Positions 8,378 to 17,421 of a DNA stretch of 64,000 nt are shown here, piece by piece. Every line of letters starts with the position of its first letter. Position 1 is the first letter of the stretch. The stretch spans positions 62,001 to 126,000 of the forward strand of contig NZ_LRPC01000031.1 in the NCBI RefSeq assembly GCF_001592965.1. Reading direction: 5' to 3'. Origin of the DNA: Roseivirga spongicola (GTDB lineage: Bacteria > Bacteroidota > Bacteroidia > Cytophagales > Cyclobacteriaceae). The position numbers and the translations under genes were made by a program. The notes below the pieces were generated by a model that saw nothing but the letters and a program-made list of their open reading frames with translations, made no database searches and had not been told where the DNA came from.

Positions 8378-9928
8378 ATGAAATTATTCAATATAAAAAG
8401 AACAGCAGCCACACTAGCTTTAGTAATAGGTGTGTCTGCTTGTGAAGACGGATTCGAAGAATTGAACATGAATCCTAACAGCCCAGAGCAAGTGCCGGCT
8501 TCTCTATTACTACCAACAGTATTGAGAAACGGAATCAACGAAAATGCTGGTAAGGCTTGGGGAACAGGAAACGTGGTAATGCAGTACTCTGCTAAAATTC
8601 AGTTTACCAATGAAGATAGGTATAACTGGGGGCCAGAGTCTAACCCTTACAACTCTTACTACAACATTATGCGCGATTTGGAGAACATTAAGCGCATTGC
8701 TACTGAGTCTGGTAACAATAATTACAGAGGAGTTGCCATGGTTTATCAGTCTTGGTTGTACTCAATCTTAACAGATAGCTATGGTGATGTGCCTTTCAGC
8801 GAAGCCACTATGGCCAAAGAAGGTACTAACCTGCCTACATTCGATTCTCAAGAGAGCATCTATCAGAGTATTATTGCTAACCTTTCTGAAGCCAACAACC
8901 TATTAGATGTAAATGGTCAAGGAATTGAAGGCGATATTCTTTTCTCTGGTGATATACTTCGTTGGAAGAAGTTTGCCAACTCATTACTGTTGAGAACGCA
9001 TTTGCGTTTGTCAGATAGAATAGATCCTAGCAGTGCAATGCAGGCTATTGTTTCTAACCCAACTACCTTCCCAATTCTTGAGAGCAATGATGATAACGTG
9101 GCATTGCAATACTTGGCCGATTTGCCAAACCAGCAGCCGCTTTATACTACCAGATCTGGTTCATTCGATGAGTATAGATTGAGCGAGAAAATGGAAAACA
9201 CACTGAAGTCTCTTAACGATACAAGGTTGTTTGTATACGCTCAGCCAACTACCGATTCAGGTGCTGGTTTAGTAGGAGATTGGGACGATTATGAAGGAGT
9301 GCCTAACGGCTTGGCCGATGAAGAGGCGCTTCAATATTCTCCTAGTGGAGACCCTGCTAAGGGTGGTTCAAACTTCATCTCTAGATTAGGTTTAATGTTC
9401 TCTTGTTCTGCTTGTAACCCTTTGGCTTCGCCAATTGCCAGACAAGGCTTAATTATGACCTACTCAGAGCTTCAATTCATTTTGGCTGAAGCCAGAGAAC
9501 GTGGATTTATTTCTACTGGAGATGCTGCCACTTACTACAATAATGGTATTCAGGCTTCTTATGACTATTATGATGAGAGACTTGATGTGGCAGGTTACAC
9601 AGCCATTAAAGATGCAGTAAATGCAGATGCAGCTTACTTTGCTCAACCAGAGGTTGCTTATACAGGAACTAGTGCAGAAAAGTTGGAGAAAATTGCCACT
9701 CAAAAGTGGATTGCCAACTTCTTCAATGGTTTGGAAGGTTGGTTCGACTGGAGAAGAACTGGAATGCCAGAGATTAACCCTGGCCCCGGAGCTGTTCAAC
9801 CAACAGTACCTGTGAGATTCATTTACCCATCTAGCGTTCAGGCTTTGAACAAGGATAATTACAACGCTGTAATCCAGAGACAAGGCCCAGATAATAATGT
9901 CACTAAGGTGTGGTGGGATGTTCAATAA
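8378..9928 (+). CDS. SusD/RagB-family outer-membrane lipoprotein
   Basis: 516 aa, 20 bp after SusC. The lipobox VSAC gives a lipidated Cys22. The mature protein starts DGFEELNMNPNSPEQVP, the usual opening of the SusD-like (SusD/RagB) helical family, and keeps TPR-like segments such as YQSWLYSILTDSYGDVPF and YSELQFILAEARERG. It is the lid protein that captures ligand for the SusC barrel. A strong terminator follows at 9959-9987, so susCD is probably its own transcription unit. Confidence 0.95.
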   Translation: MKLFNIKRTAATLALVIGVSACEDGFEELNMNPNSPEQVPASLLLPTVLRNGINENAGKAWGTGNVVMQYSAKIQFTNEDRYNWGPESNPYNSYYNIMRDLENIKRIATESGNNNYRGVAMVYQSWLYSILTDSYGDVPFSEATMAKEGTNLPTFDSQESIYQSIIANLSEANNLLDVNGQGIEGDILFSGDILRWKKFANSLLLRTHLRLSDRIDPSSAMQAIVSNPTTFPILESNDDNVALQYLADLPNQQPLYTTRSGSFDEYRLSEKMENTLKSLNDTRLFVYAQPTTDSGAGLVGDWDDYEGVPNGLADEEALQYSPSGDPAKGGSNFISRLGLMFSCSACNPLASPIARQGLIMTYSELQFILAEARERGFISTGDAATYYNNGIQASYDYYDERLDVAGYTAIKDAVNADAAYFAQPEVAYTGTSAEKLEKIATQKWIANFFNGLEGWFDWRRTGMPEINPGPGAVQPTVPVRFIYPSSVQALNKDNYNAVIQRQGPDNNVTKVWWDVQ

Positions 9929-9958
9929 GAACATAGTTGTTAATTAATTCATAAAGAG

Positions 9959-9990
9959 AACGGTCGTGATACAATGTCACGACCGTTTTA
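9959..9990 (+). terminator. Intrinsic terminator after SusD
   Basis: AACGGTCGTGA (9959-9969) pairs perfectly with TCACGACCGTT (9977-9987), an 11-bp stem with a 7-nt loop, followed by TTTTA. It separates susCD from the phosphatase gene at 10002, or attenuates read-through into it. Confidence 0.85.
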
Positions 9991-10001
9991 AAAACTCAAT
10001 C

Positions 10002-11081
10002 ATGAAAACCAGATTACTGATTCTACTTTTAGGTGTTGTGAGCCTAAATGCATGTGCTCAACACAAAACTGAAAACCTATTTATTATCTCTTTAGACGGT
10101 TTAAGGTGGCAAGAGCTTTACACTGGTGCCGATGCTCAGCTCATTGAAAACAAAGACTATGTAGACAACACTAAAGAGCTTTCAACGCTTTTTTGGAGGG
10201 AAACGCCTACTGAGAGAAGAGAGGTGTTAATGCCATTTTTTTGGAATACTCTAGCTAAGGAGGGGCAACTTTTAGGAAATAGAGAGTTAGGAAGTCTAGT
10301 TAACTGCACCAATAACATGTGGTTTTCTTATCCTGGTTACAATGAAATTCTAACTGGTAAAGCAGACGATGCCAGAATAAATTCTAATGCTAAAATCCAA
10401 AACCCAAACGAGACTATTTTAGAGTTTGCGAATAAGCAAGAGGGTCTTAAAGGTAAAGTAGCTGCTTTCGGTTCGTGGGATGTTTTTCCTTATATCATCA
10501 ATGAAGAAAGAAGCGGAGTGCCCGTGAATGCAGGCTTCGAGAAATCTACAGATGAGCCACTTTCTGAGAGAGAGCAATTTCTGAATAAGCTACAAGATGA
10601 AATTCCAAGCCCATGGGGAGGAGTGAGATTAGATGCTTTTACTCATCATTTCGCTATGGAATACGTCAAAAAGCACTCACCTAAGCTGGTGTACATTGCC
10701 TACGGAGAAACTGACGATTTTGCCCATGATGGCGAATACGATCATTACCTAAAGTCGGCCAAGCAAACCGATCAGTTCATCAAAGAAATTTGGGAGTACA
10801 TTCAGTCTACTCCTCAGTACAAGGATAAAACTACTTTGCTCATCACAACAGACCATGGTAGAGGAACTGAGCCATTAGATACTTGGAGAAGTCACGGAAC
10901 CGATATTACCGGGGCTGGTGAAATTTGGATGGCCGCTATAGGGCCAGACACTCCTGCTTTGGGAGTGGTGGAGAAAGGCCAGTATTATCAAAACCAGTTA
11001 GCAGCCACCGCAGCAAAATTATTAGGGCTAGAATATAAGATAGAAGGTGGCGGAAAAGCCGTAGAAACCTTCATTAAGTAA
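10002..11081 (+). CDS. Exported alkaline-phosphatase-superfamily hydrolase (lipoprotein)
   Basis: I place the start at ATG 10002 because MKTRLLILLLGVVSLNAC is a clean lipoprotein signal (Cys18); a longer frame would run through the terminator hairpin. Superfamily metal sites are visible: FIISLDGLRW (Asp), SYPGYNEILTG (likely Ser nucleophile followed by TG), YGETDDFAHDGEYDHY (Asp and His) and TTDHGRG plus RSHGTD (Asp-His, His). The fold covers phosphatases, phosphodiesterases and phosphonate hydrolases, so the bond cut is open. Anchored outside the cytoplasm beside SusCD, it probably pre-processes the imported phosphorus substrate. Confidence 0.85.
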   Translation: MKTRLLILLLGVVSLNACAQHKTENLFIISLDGLRWQELYTGADAQLIENKDYVDNTKELSTLFWRETPTERREVLMPFFWNTLAKEGQLLGNRELGSLVNCTNNMWFSYPGYNEILTGKADDARINSNAKIQNPNETILEFANKQEGLKGKVAAFGSWDVFPYIINEERSGVPVNAGFEKSTDEPLSEREQFLNKLQDEIPSPWGGVRLDAFTHHFAMEYVKKHSPKLVYIAYGETDDFAHDGEYDHYLKSAKQTDQFIKEIWEYIQSTPQYKDKTTLLITTDHGRGTEPLDTWRSHGTDITGAGEIWMAAIGPDTPALGVVEKGQYYQNQLAATAAKLLGLEYKIEGGGKAVETFIK

Positions 11082-11208
11082 GCTTAACAGAGTGTTCATT
11101 TCCTGAACCTCAAAAAGGCATTCAATTGAATTAGATTAGGTTTTTCAATATAGGACGGGTGTTCCACTTCAGGTTTAGGGGTGGTTCACACTTTTCAAAA
11201 CTACTACT

Positions 11209-12543
11209 ATGACCACAACCAGCAGAAGAAAATTCATCAAGCAATCGGCAATTGTAAGTATGGGCTTTGTAGCTCTTTCCCGATGCGCAACAAAGGCGGT
11301 AACCGAAGATATTAAAGTTAAACTCATCACCGATCCTAAAGGCTATCTAGATTTACCAGAAGGCTTCTCTTATAAAGTAATTTCTAAGTGGGGCGAAAAG
11401 ATGGACGATGGTTTAAAAGTGCCTGCCAGACCGGATGGCATGGGAACCTTTGAGGCGGCCAATGGTAAAGTGTTAATAGTTAGGAATCATGAAAACAGCC
11501 CTGGCAGAAAAGAGGAGGGAGCTTTTGGTAATGAAAATGAAAATCTAGAAGCATTTGGTGCCGAAAACCTATTCGATGCTGGTAATAATGAATTTCCAGG
11601 TTTAGGAGGAACAACCACTTTGGTTTACAATGAAGAAACTGGCGAGGTAGAAAAGCAATACTTAAGCCTGGCCGGAACTTACCGAAACTGTGCTGGTGGT
11701 ATAACGCCTTGGGGTAGCTGGTTAACTTGTGAAGAAGATGTGACCAAGCCCGAAGGGCCAGTAGAGCAATACCACGGTTATGTTTTCGAGGTGCCAGCTT
11801 CCGAAAATATTGCAGTTGCCGAACCTAAGCCAATTAAAGCTATGGGCCGCTTCAATCATGAAGCTGTGGCTGTAGATCCAGAAACGCATTACGTGTATCA
11901 AACCGAAGATACTCATGATGGCTTAATTTATCGCTTCATTCCAAATGACAAGAATGATTTACATGCTGGAGGAAAACTTCAGGCCTTAGCCATTAAGGGT
12001 CAACCGAGCTTCGATACCAGAAACTGGGAAGGGGTAACCATTAAAGCGAACGAAAAATTCGATGTAGAGTGGATCGACCTTGAGAATGTAGATCCGGAAG
12101 AAGATGACCTAAGGTTTAGAGGCTTTGACCAAGGAGCCGCTCGTTTTGCCAGAGGAGAAGGCATGTGGTATGGCAATAACGAAGTCTATTTTGCTTGTAC
12201 CAATGGTGGTCCAAAAAGGTTTGGGCAAGTATTTAAGTACTCTCCCGAAGAAAATACACTAGAGCTATTTGCTGAGTCGGAAGACAAAACTGTGCTCCAC
12301 ATGTGTGACAACCTGTGTATTGCGCCATGGGGAGATGTAGTGCTAACAGAAGACAACGGAGAGCTCAATCACGTTCGTGGAATCAATCAAAAAGGCGAGC
12401 TGTACGACATTGCTTGTAACAGAAGCTCAAAGTCGGAGTTTGCTGGTGTTACGTTCTCACCTTCGGGAAAAACACTTTTTGTAAATATTCAAGAAAATGG
12501 AGATACCCTGGCCATTACTGGCCCTTGGGACAAACTTTCATAG
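11209..12543 (+). CDS. PhoX-like phosphatase (DUF839), Tat-exported lipoprotein
   Basis: 444 aa. The N-terminus SRRKFIKQSA is a twin-arginine signal, followed by a lipobox-like LSRC, so a Tat-dependent lipoprotein is likely. The body is the PhoX/DUF839 beta-propeller, with segments typical of the family such as GGTTTLVYNEETGEV, NCAGGITPWGSWLTCEED, GRFNHEAVAVDP and CDNLCIAPWGDVVLTEDNGE. PhoX enzymes are Ca/Fe-dependent alkaline phosphatases active on phosphomonoesters. The next phosphatase gene starts one base after the stop (TAG-C-ATG), implying translational coupling. Confidence 0.88.
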   Translation: MTTTSRRKFIKQSAIVSMGFVALSRCATKAVTEDIKVKLITDPKGYLDLPEGFSYKVISKWGEKMDDGLKVPARPDGMGTFEAANGKVLIVRNHENSPGRKEEGAFGNENENLEAFGAENLFDAGNNEFPGLGGTTTLVYNEETGEVEKQYLSLAGTYRNCAGGITPWGSWLTCEEDVTKPEGPVEQYHGYVFEVPASENIAVAEPKPIKAMGRFNHEAVAVDPETHYVYQTEDTHDGLIYRFIPNDKNDLHAGGKLQALAIKGQPSFDTRNWEGVTIKANEKFDVEWIDLENVDPEEDDLRFRGFDQGAARFARGEGMWYGNNEVYFACTNGGPKRFGQVFKYSPEENTLELFAESEDKTVLHMCDNLCIAPWGDVVLTEDNGELNHVRGINQKGELYDIACNRSSKSEFAGVTFSPSGKTLFVNIQENGDTLAITGPWDKLS

Positions 12544-12544
12544 C

Positions 12545-14206
12545 ATGAAACATACTTTCAGAAGAAATTTCACAGCCTGTATATGGGCTGTGCTTGGCAG
12601 CGCCTTGCTTTTTAGTTGCGGGCAAGAAAGCCAAAAGCATAGTGCAAAGCACGTAATTGTTATAGGTGTAGATGGCATGAGTCCTGATGGAGTCCAAAAA
12701 GCAAGCACACCAAATATGGATGAAATGATGGTAAATGGTGCTTCTTCTATGATAGCCAGAGGGGTGTTGCCAACAAGCAGTAGCCCAAATTGGGCCTCTA
12801 TGATTATGGGGGCGAGCCCAGCCCAGCATGGAATTACTTCGAATGCCTGGCGAGCAGATCAACATATTTTACCAACACAGGTGAATTCTACTGGTGCTTT
12901 CTTTCCAACAATTTTCAGAATAGCGAAAGAGCAGAAACCAGAGCTTAAAACTTCAATTATTTACGACTGGGGAGGTTTTGGTAACCTGTTCGATCATGCC
13001 GATCCAACTTATCAGAAGCATGTAGAGGGCGAAGTGGCTACTGCCCAACACGCTGTGGAATATTGGGAAAACGATCAGCCTAACTTCATGTTCGTGCATT
13101 TAGACCATGTAGATGGAGCTGGGCACGGAAAAGGGCATGGTTCTCCAGCTTATTATCAGTCGGTAGAGAAAGCAGATTCTCTCATAGGCCTCATCAAGCA
13201 GGCTGTTGAGAAATCTCCCATGAAGGACGAAACAGTGATTATTATAACCTCAGATCATGGAGGTAAAGGTTTTGGTCATGGAGGTGAGTCGCTAGAAGAA
13301 ATTCAAATTCCTTGGATTGCCTATGGAAAAGGTGTCAAAGAGAATTATCAGATAAAGGGTACAATTAACACCTTCGATACACCGGCTACAGTTGCCGAAC
13401 TTTTCGGACTGAAGAAGCCTCAAGCTTGGATTGGCCGACCAGTATTAGAGATTTTTCAGGGTGAAGAAATTGAGCCAGAGTATACGGCTCCTACATCTAT
13501 GCGAAAGCCAGAAATCAGTCCAAAAGCCGATGCTTGGTCACCGGCCGGAGGCTTGTATGTTGGTGAGCCTGCTGAGGTCAAAATCGCCAACCCGAATGCC
13601 AAAGGCGAGGTAAGATATACCACTGATGGATCTACGCCAACTGCTCAATCTCAAATGTTTGGAGTGCCTTTTATGTTGAAAGAAAATACCGTGGTGAGCT
13701 CTGCCGTGTTTGCAGAAGGAACTAGGAAAAGCGAAGTAGAAAGAGGCTTTTTTAGGTTTATCGATGCGGAAGTGAATCATGGAATGAAATACCAAGTCTA
13801 CGAGGTAGATGAAATGGTAAAGCTACCAAACTTCAACGCTCACAAGCCAGTGGCGGAGGGCGTAGCGCTAGAGCCTAGTTTGAGTAGGACAAAACTGACA
13901 AGAGAAGAGCATGTAGCGGTTGTTTATCAAGGCTTTATCGCCATTGAGAAAGCTGGAGATTACACCTTCACCGTAGCAAGCGATGATGGCAGTAGACTTT
14001 TTATCAATGATCAGTTAGTTGCGGATAATGATGGTGACCACGGGGTGATTGAGAAATTTGGCACAGTGAATTTGCAGCCTGGTAAGCATCAGATCAGAAT
14101 TGAATGGTTTAATGGTGGCGGAGGCAAATGGCTGGGTGCTTATTATGAAGGTCCAGAAATCAGAAAGCAACTCATACCAGCAAGTGTGTTGTATGTTAGT
14201 CAATAG
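12545..14206 (+). CDS. Multidomain exported phosphodiesterase: AP-superfamily domain + chitobiase-C-like + PA14
   Basis: The ATG at 12545 gives MKHTFRRNFTACIW and a lipobox LFSC (Cys25); the longer frame overlaps the PhoX gene. About residues 35-310 form a type-I phosphodiesterase/nucleotide-pyrophosphatase domain: VIGVDGMSPDG, LPTSSSPNWASMIMGASP (nucleophile region), HLDHVDGAGHGKGHG and ITSDHGGKGFGHGG. About 350-400 (VRYTTDGSTPTAQS) is the beta-sandwich found at the C-terminus of chitobiases. About 440-553 (YTFTVASDDGSRLFINDQL) is a PA14 domain that binds glycans or surfaces. It likely removes phosphate or nucleotide-type groups at the cell surface. Confidence 0.88.
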   Translation: MKHTFRRNFTACIWAVLGSALLFSCGQESQKHSAKHVIVIGVDGMSPDGVQKASTPNMDEMMVNGASSMIARGVLPTSSSPNWASMIMGASPAQHGITSNAWRADQHILPTQVNSTGAFFPTIFRIAKEQKPELKTSIIYDWGGFGNLFDHADPTYQKHVEGEVATAQHAVEYWENDQPNFMFVHLDHVDGAGHGKGHGSPAYYQSVEKADSLIGLIKQAVEKSPMKDETVIIITSDHGGKGFGHGGESLEEIQIPWIAYGKGVKENYQIKGTINTFDTPATVAELFGLKKPQAWIGRPVLEIFQGEEIEPEYTAPTSMRKPEISPKADAWSPAGGLYVGEPAEVKIANPNAKGEVRYTTDGSTPTAQSQMFGVPFMLKENTVVSSAVFAEGTRKSEVERGFFRFIDAEVNHGMKYQVYEVDEMVKLPNFNAHKPVAEGVALEPSLSRTKLTREEHVAVVYQGFIAIEKAGDYTFTVASDDGSRLFINDQLVADNDGDHGVIEKFGTVNLQPGKHQIRIEWFNGGGGKWLGAYYEGPEIRKQLIPASVLYVSQ

Positions 14207-14209
14207 CTC

Positions 14210-14381
14210 ATGCCAATGACCAATGTCCAATGACAAGTGACTATTGTCCAATGACCAAAAAAACACCCTCAATCCCTAAAGGGATGACTAAACGAAGGCG
14301 TTGTCACTCACTCTTTAGGGCAGGGGTAAAAACTCAATTTACCAATCATCTAATTCACTAATCACCCAATTCACCATTAAG
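14210..14381. repeat. Intergenic repeat remnants before the class III PLP gene
   Basis: Short imperfect tandem units around TGTCCAATGACC (14220-14256) are followed by CCCTAAAGGGATGAC (from 14273) and TCTTTAGGGCAGGGG, then three variants of a unit resembling AATTCACTAATCACC. The CTTTAGGG core recurs in the RAYT-linked repeats at 31.8-32.7 kb. I see no gene here. Confidence 0.45.
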
Positions 14382-15707
14382 ATGGCAGTAAATCAAGGAG
14401 AACAAATAGGCGCTTTAAAGCAAATGACTGAAAGAGAAGGAGTAGATGATGAGCTGCTTCAACGCGATGCAGAGGTGTTCCTCCATCAGACACTTTCCAC
14501 TCCAGTTTTCAATACTATCAGCAAGGCAGAAGGGGCTTATATCTTTGATGGTAGCGGAAAGAAATACCTCGATTTGCATGGAAATGGTGTGCACACCATC
14601 GGATATAATCATCCGAAAGTAGTGCAGGCGCTAAAGCACCAAATGGATATTGGACTTTCTTTCGCACCAAGAAGGTTCACTAATGAGCCAACTGTAGTTT
14701 TGGCAGAAAAGTTAACCGAGCTCGCTCCAGACGATCTGTCTCGCGTACTTTTTTGCCCAGGCGGCTCAGAAGCCATTGAAATGGCCGTAATGTTGGCCAA
14801 ACACCATACTGGCAGGTATAAGACGCTGTCATTCGAAGGGACTTTTCATGGAACTGGCTTTCAAGCAGTTTCAATTGGTGCCGACCCACATTTTAAAGAA
14901 GGGCTCGGCCCGATGATGCCTGGAGCCTTGCATCTTCCATTGCCAGATTATTACCGAAACCCATGGAATAGCGATGATCAAATGTTCATCGATGAGATGT
15001 ATCTCAAGCAATTGGATAAAATGGTTGCTAAAGAGCAGGAGATTGCTGCATTAGTCACAGAGCCAATATTCTACAACAGTACCGTGCCCACAAAGTACTA
15101 TTGGGAACAGGTTAGAAAGCTTTGCAATGAACTTGGTATTCTGCTCATTTTCGATGAGATCTATACTGCTTTTGGTCGAACGGGGAAAATGTTTGCTTCG
15201 GAACACTTTGTAACTCCAGATATACTGGTAATCGGCAAGGGTTTTGGAGGAGGGATAGTGCCTTATGCTGGTATTATTGGTAAGGAAAAACTCAATACAC
15301 TTCAGCATAAATCCATTGGACATTACACCCATGAAAAGAGTCCTTTCTGCGCAGCCGCTGCTAAAACGGTAATTGAGGTGTTGGAAGAAGACAACTTGGT
15401 TGAACGAGCGGCAACCTTGGGCGATTACTTCAAAAATGGCCTTGAGACACTCAAAGAACGTTATGAAATTATAGGAAATGTTACCGGCTTAGGTTTGAAT
15501 CTGGGTTTGGACTTGGTGAAGAACAGAACCACTAAAGAACGAGCAGTTGAAGAAGCACATCAATTAATGGCCTTTTGTTTCGAGCGTGGTGTGTCATTTA
15601 AGCTGATTCAGCAAAACATTCTCAACCTCAAGCCCGCTTTGGTTATTACCCAGCCTGAGATTGATGCGGTACTAAACACCTTAGAAGATGGGTTGCAAAA
15701 GATATAG
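14382..15707 (+). CDS. Class III PLP enzyme, probable PbfA-type aminophosphonate ammonia-lyase
   Basis: 441 aa with all class III aminotransferase marks: GGSEAIEMA (phosphate-binding, ~128), LIFDEIYTAFGRTG (Asp258 to the pyridine N) and LVIGKGFGGG with catalytic Lys286. Databases usually label such proteins aspartate or ornithine aminotransferase-like. Its opening pattern (LHGNGVHTIGYNHPKV) and its place among phosphonatase-like and TIGR03364 genes point to the PbfA clade, which eliminates ammonia from (R)-1-hydroxy-2-aminoethylphosphonate to give phosphonoacetaldehyde. That assignment is by resemblance and context. The next gene starts inside its last 20 bp. Confidence 0.8.
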   Translation: MAVNQGEQIGALKQMTEREGVDDELLQRDAEVFLHQTLSTPVFNTISKAEGAYIFDGSGKKYLDLHGNGVHTIGYNHPKVVQALKHQMDIGLSFAPRRFTNEPTVVLAEKLTELAPDDLSRVLFCPGGSEAIEMAVMLAKHHTGRYKTLSFEGTFHGTGFQAVSIGADPHFKEGLGPMMPGALHLPLPDYYRNPWNSDDQMFIDEMYLKQLDKMVAKEQEIAALVTEPIFYNSTVPTKYYWEQVRKLCNELGILLIFDEIYTAFGRTGKMFASEHFVTPDILVIGKGFGGGIVPYAGIIGKEKLNTLQHKSIGHYTHEKSPFCAAAAKTVIEVLEEDNLVERAATLGDYFKNGLETLKERYEIIGNVTGLGLNLGLDLVKNRTTKERAVEEAHQLMAFCFERGVSFKLIQQNILNLKPALVITQPEIDAVLNTLEDGLQKI

Positions 15708-17421
15708 CCTATTACTCATAAGCTTTTTGGTAGCGTTTCTAACTAGCTGTAACTTGGAAGAGGAGCAAAAAGCTAGCTTCAGGCCTTTTACACTTCAATT
15801 AGACGAAAAAATATCTGGTGCGGTAGATCGACTAATTCCTTTTGAGGATGGTTTGGGTGTCTCAATCGATTCCCTTTGGCGGTTAAACTTGGCCGATTTT
15901 CGAGGAGGGGCGAATATATCTCTTCCAGAATTTACGGAGGAAAAGACTATACGGATTCCCCATCGAATTCTATTGCCAGACCATTCCATTTGGTATCAAA
16001 CCGAGGTTCAATTGGGTAGAGGAGTGCTTCGAATAAATGCCGATGATGGTGCTCAGCTTTGGTTAAATGGAGAAAGAGTTGCTCCCGAACTGGCCGCTTA
16101 CTACCCAGTAGCTAAGGCTGGTAATTATACACTTACCATACGAGTTCTAAACAATGCCATGGCAGGTGGATTGCGGTCTGTTGAATTCATTGATCAAGAT
16201 AAATGGGAGTCGCATAAACTTCTAATGCAGCGAAGAGCGCTTCTTCGCGAAGTTCTTACCAAAGAAGCTTTGTTAACCAATCTGTCCGAGTCTGAAACAA
16301 GGCAGATAATGAAGGCAAAGGAGCGGCTGACATTAGCCGAATTGGAGTCTACCATTCAGAAGCTGAAGAGAAAACCAGTTCTATTGGCTGAGCCTATTTT
16401 TCAAAAGGGTAGTACAGGTCAATTATATGCTAGATGGGTGAGTATTAGTAACTCAAAAGCCAAACTTATTTATGGAAAGCAGCCAGATGCGTTGTCTAAT
16501 CAAGTGGAGGTTGAAGGGGAAGAAGGGGTGTTTCTAGTAGCTATTTCAGATTCGCTTAAGTATTACAGAGTTATTCAAGATGGCTTGATTTCTCCCGTCT
16601 ATATTTTTCCAGAGAAGAAGAATACGAATAGCCAAGAATTTATGGTTTGGGCCGATAGTCAAAGTGGCTGGAAAGTTTTTGATAGAATCATGCGCATGTC
16701 GAATCAGTATTTGCCACATTTTTCGGTGGGAGCTGGCGACTTGGTGGGTCAAGGAGATAATGAGCAGGAGTATTTGAGGTTGTTGCGTTCAATGCATCTC
16801 GGTGGTTACGCGCATTATCCTGTTCCCGGTAACCACGATTACGATGGCTACTATGAAGAATTGAAGCCGAATAATTTCAGTAAGTATTTAGGGGTACCCA
16901 ATCAACAAAACTACTACGCTTGGAAGGATGGTGATTTAGCATTTATAGCCCTCGACCTAAATGAAACTTTCCCGGTGGGTCTACCTAATAGCTCTGAGCA
17001 GTATCGATGGTTTATGGAACAGATTCAAAGCGAAGCTTGGACTTCTGCCAAATGGCGGTTTTTGGTGAGTCATCATCCGCCTTACTCTCAAGGTTGGCCC
17101 GGGTATCATGGAGAAATTTCCCTACGTAACCTACTTCTTCCTCTTTATGAGAAGGCGAAGATAGACATGGTGATAGCTGGTCATACGCACGATTATGAGA
17201 GGAAAATAAAAACCTACGGAAAACAGAAAACAGCATTTGTAATAGTTGGTGGAGCGGGTGGAGGTTTGGAGCCGAAAGAAAATGCTTCTCATCCTAAAAT
17301 GGATAAAGTATTAAGTATTCATCATTTTGGCTTAATCAAAGTCACCAACGATACGCTTAATTTTAAGGCCATAGATCTAGACAATAATATTATCGATAAC
17401 TTTTTTTTGACCCATGATTAA
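15688..17421 (+). CDS. Calcineurin-like metallophosphatase lipoprotein (purple-acid-phosphatase type)
   Basis: 577 aa, overlapping the preceding gene by 20 bp; this start is required for the lipoprotein signal MGCKRYSLLLISFLVAFLTS-C (Cys21). Residues to about 290 form beta-rich domains, including a ligand-binding-like stretch LRINADDGAQLWLNGE. The C-terminal half has the metallophosphoesterase motifs: VWADSQSGW (Asp, with Gln in the usual His place), GAGDLVGQGDN, PVPGNHDYDG, LVSHHPPYSQGW and VIAGHTHDYER. It would release phosphate from esters outside the cytoplasm, completing the phosphatase set of this locus. Confidence 0.88.
   Translation: MGCKRYSLLLISFLVAFLTSCNLEEEQKASFRPFTLQLDEKISGAVDRLIPFEDGLGVSIDSLWRLNLADFRGGANISLPEFTEEKTIRIPHRILLPDHSIWYQTEVQLGRGVLRINADDGAQLWLNGERVAPELAAYYPVAKAGNYTLTIRVLNNAMAGGLRSVEFIDQDKWESHKLLMQRRALLREVLTKEALLTNLSESETRQIMKAKERLTLAELESTIQKLKRKPVLLAEPIFQKGSTGQLYARWVSISNSKAKLIYGKQPDALSNQVEVEGEEGVFLVAISDSLKYYRVIQDGLISPVYIFPEKKNTNSQEFMVWADSQSGWKVFDRIMRMSNQYLPHFSVGAGDLVGQGDNEQEYLRLLRSMHLGGYAHYPVPGNHDYDGYYEELKPNNFSKYLGVPNQQNYYAWKDGDLAFIALDLNETFPVGLPNSSEQYRWFMEQIQSEAWTSAKWRFLVSHHPPYSQGWPGYHGEISLRNLLLPLYEKAKIDMVIAGHTHDYERKIKTYGKQKTAFVIVGGAGGGLEPKENASHPKMDKVLSIHHFGLIKVTNDTLNFKAIDLDNNIIDNFFLTHD

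Noticed and set aside
5097-9928. Ordinary glycan utilisation locus around SusC/SusD
   Set aside because: No glycoside hydrolase, polysaccharide lyase, carbohydrate esterase or sugar-responsive regulator occurs within the window on either side.
12497-12544. Upstream start for the PA14 phosphodiesterase
   Set aside because: It overlaps the PhoX gene and would hide the lipoprotein signal that begins at ATG 12545.
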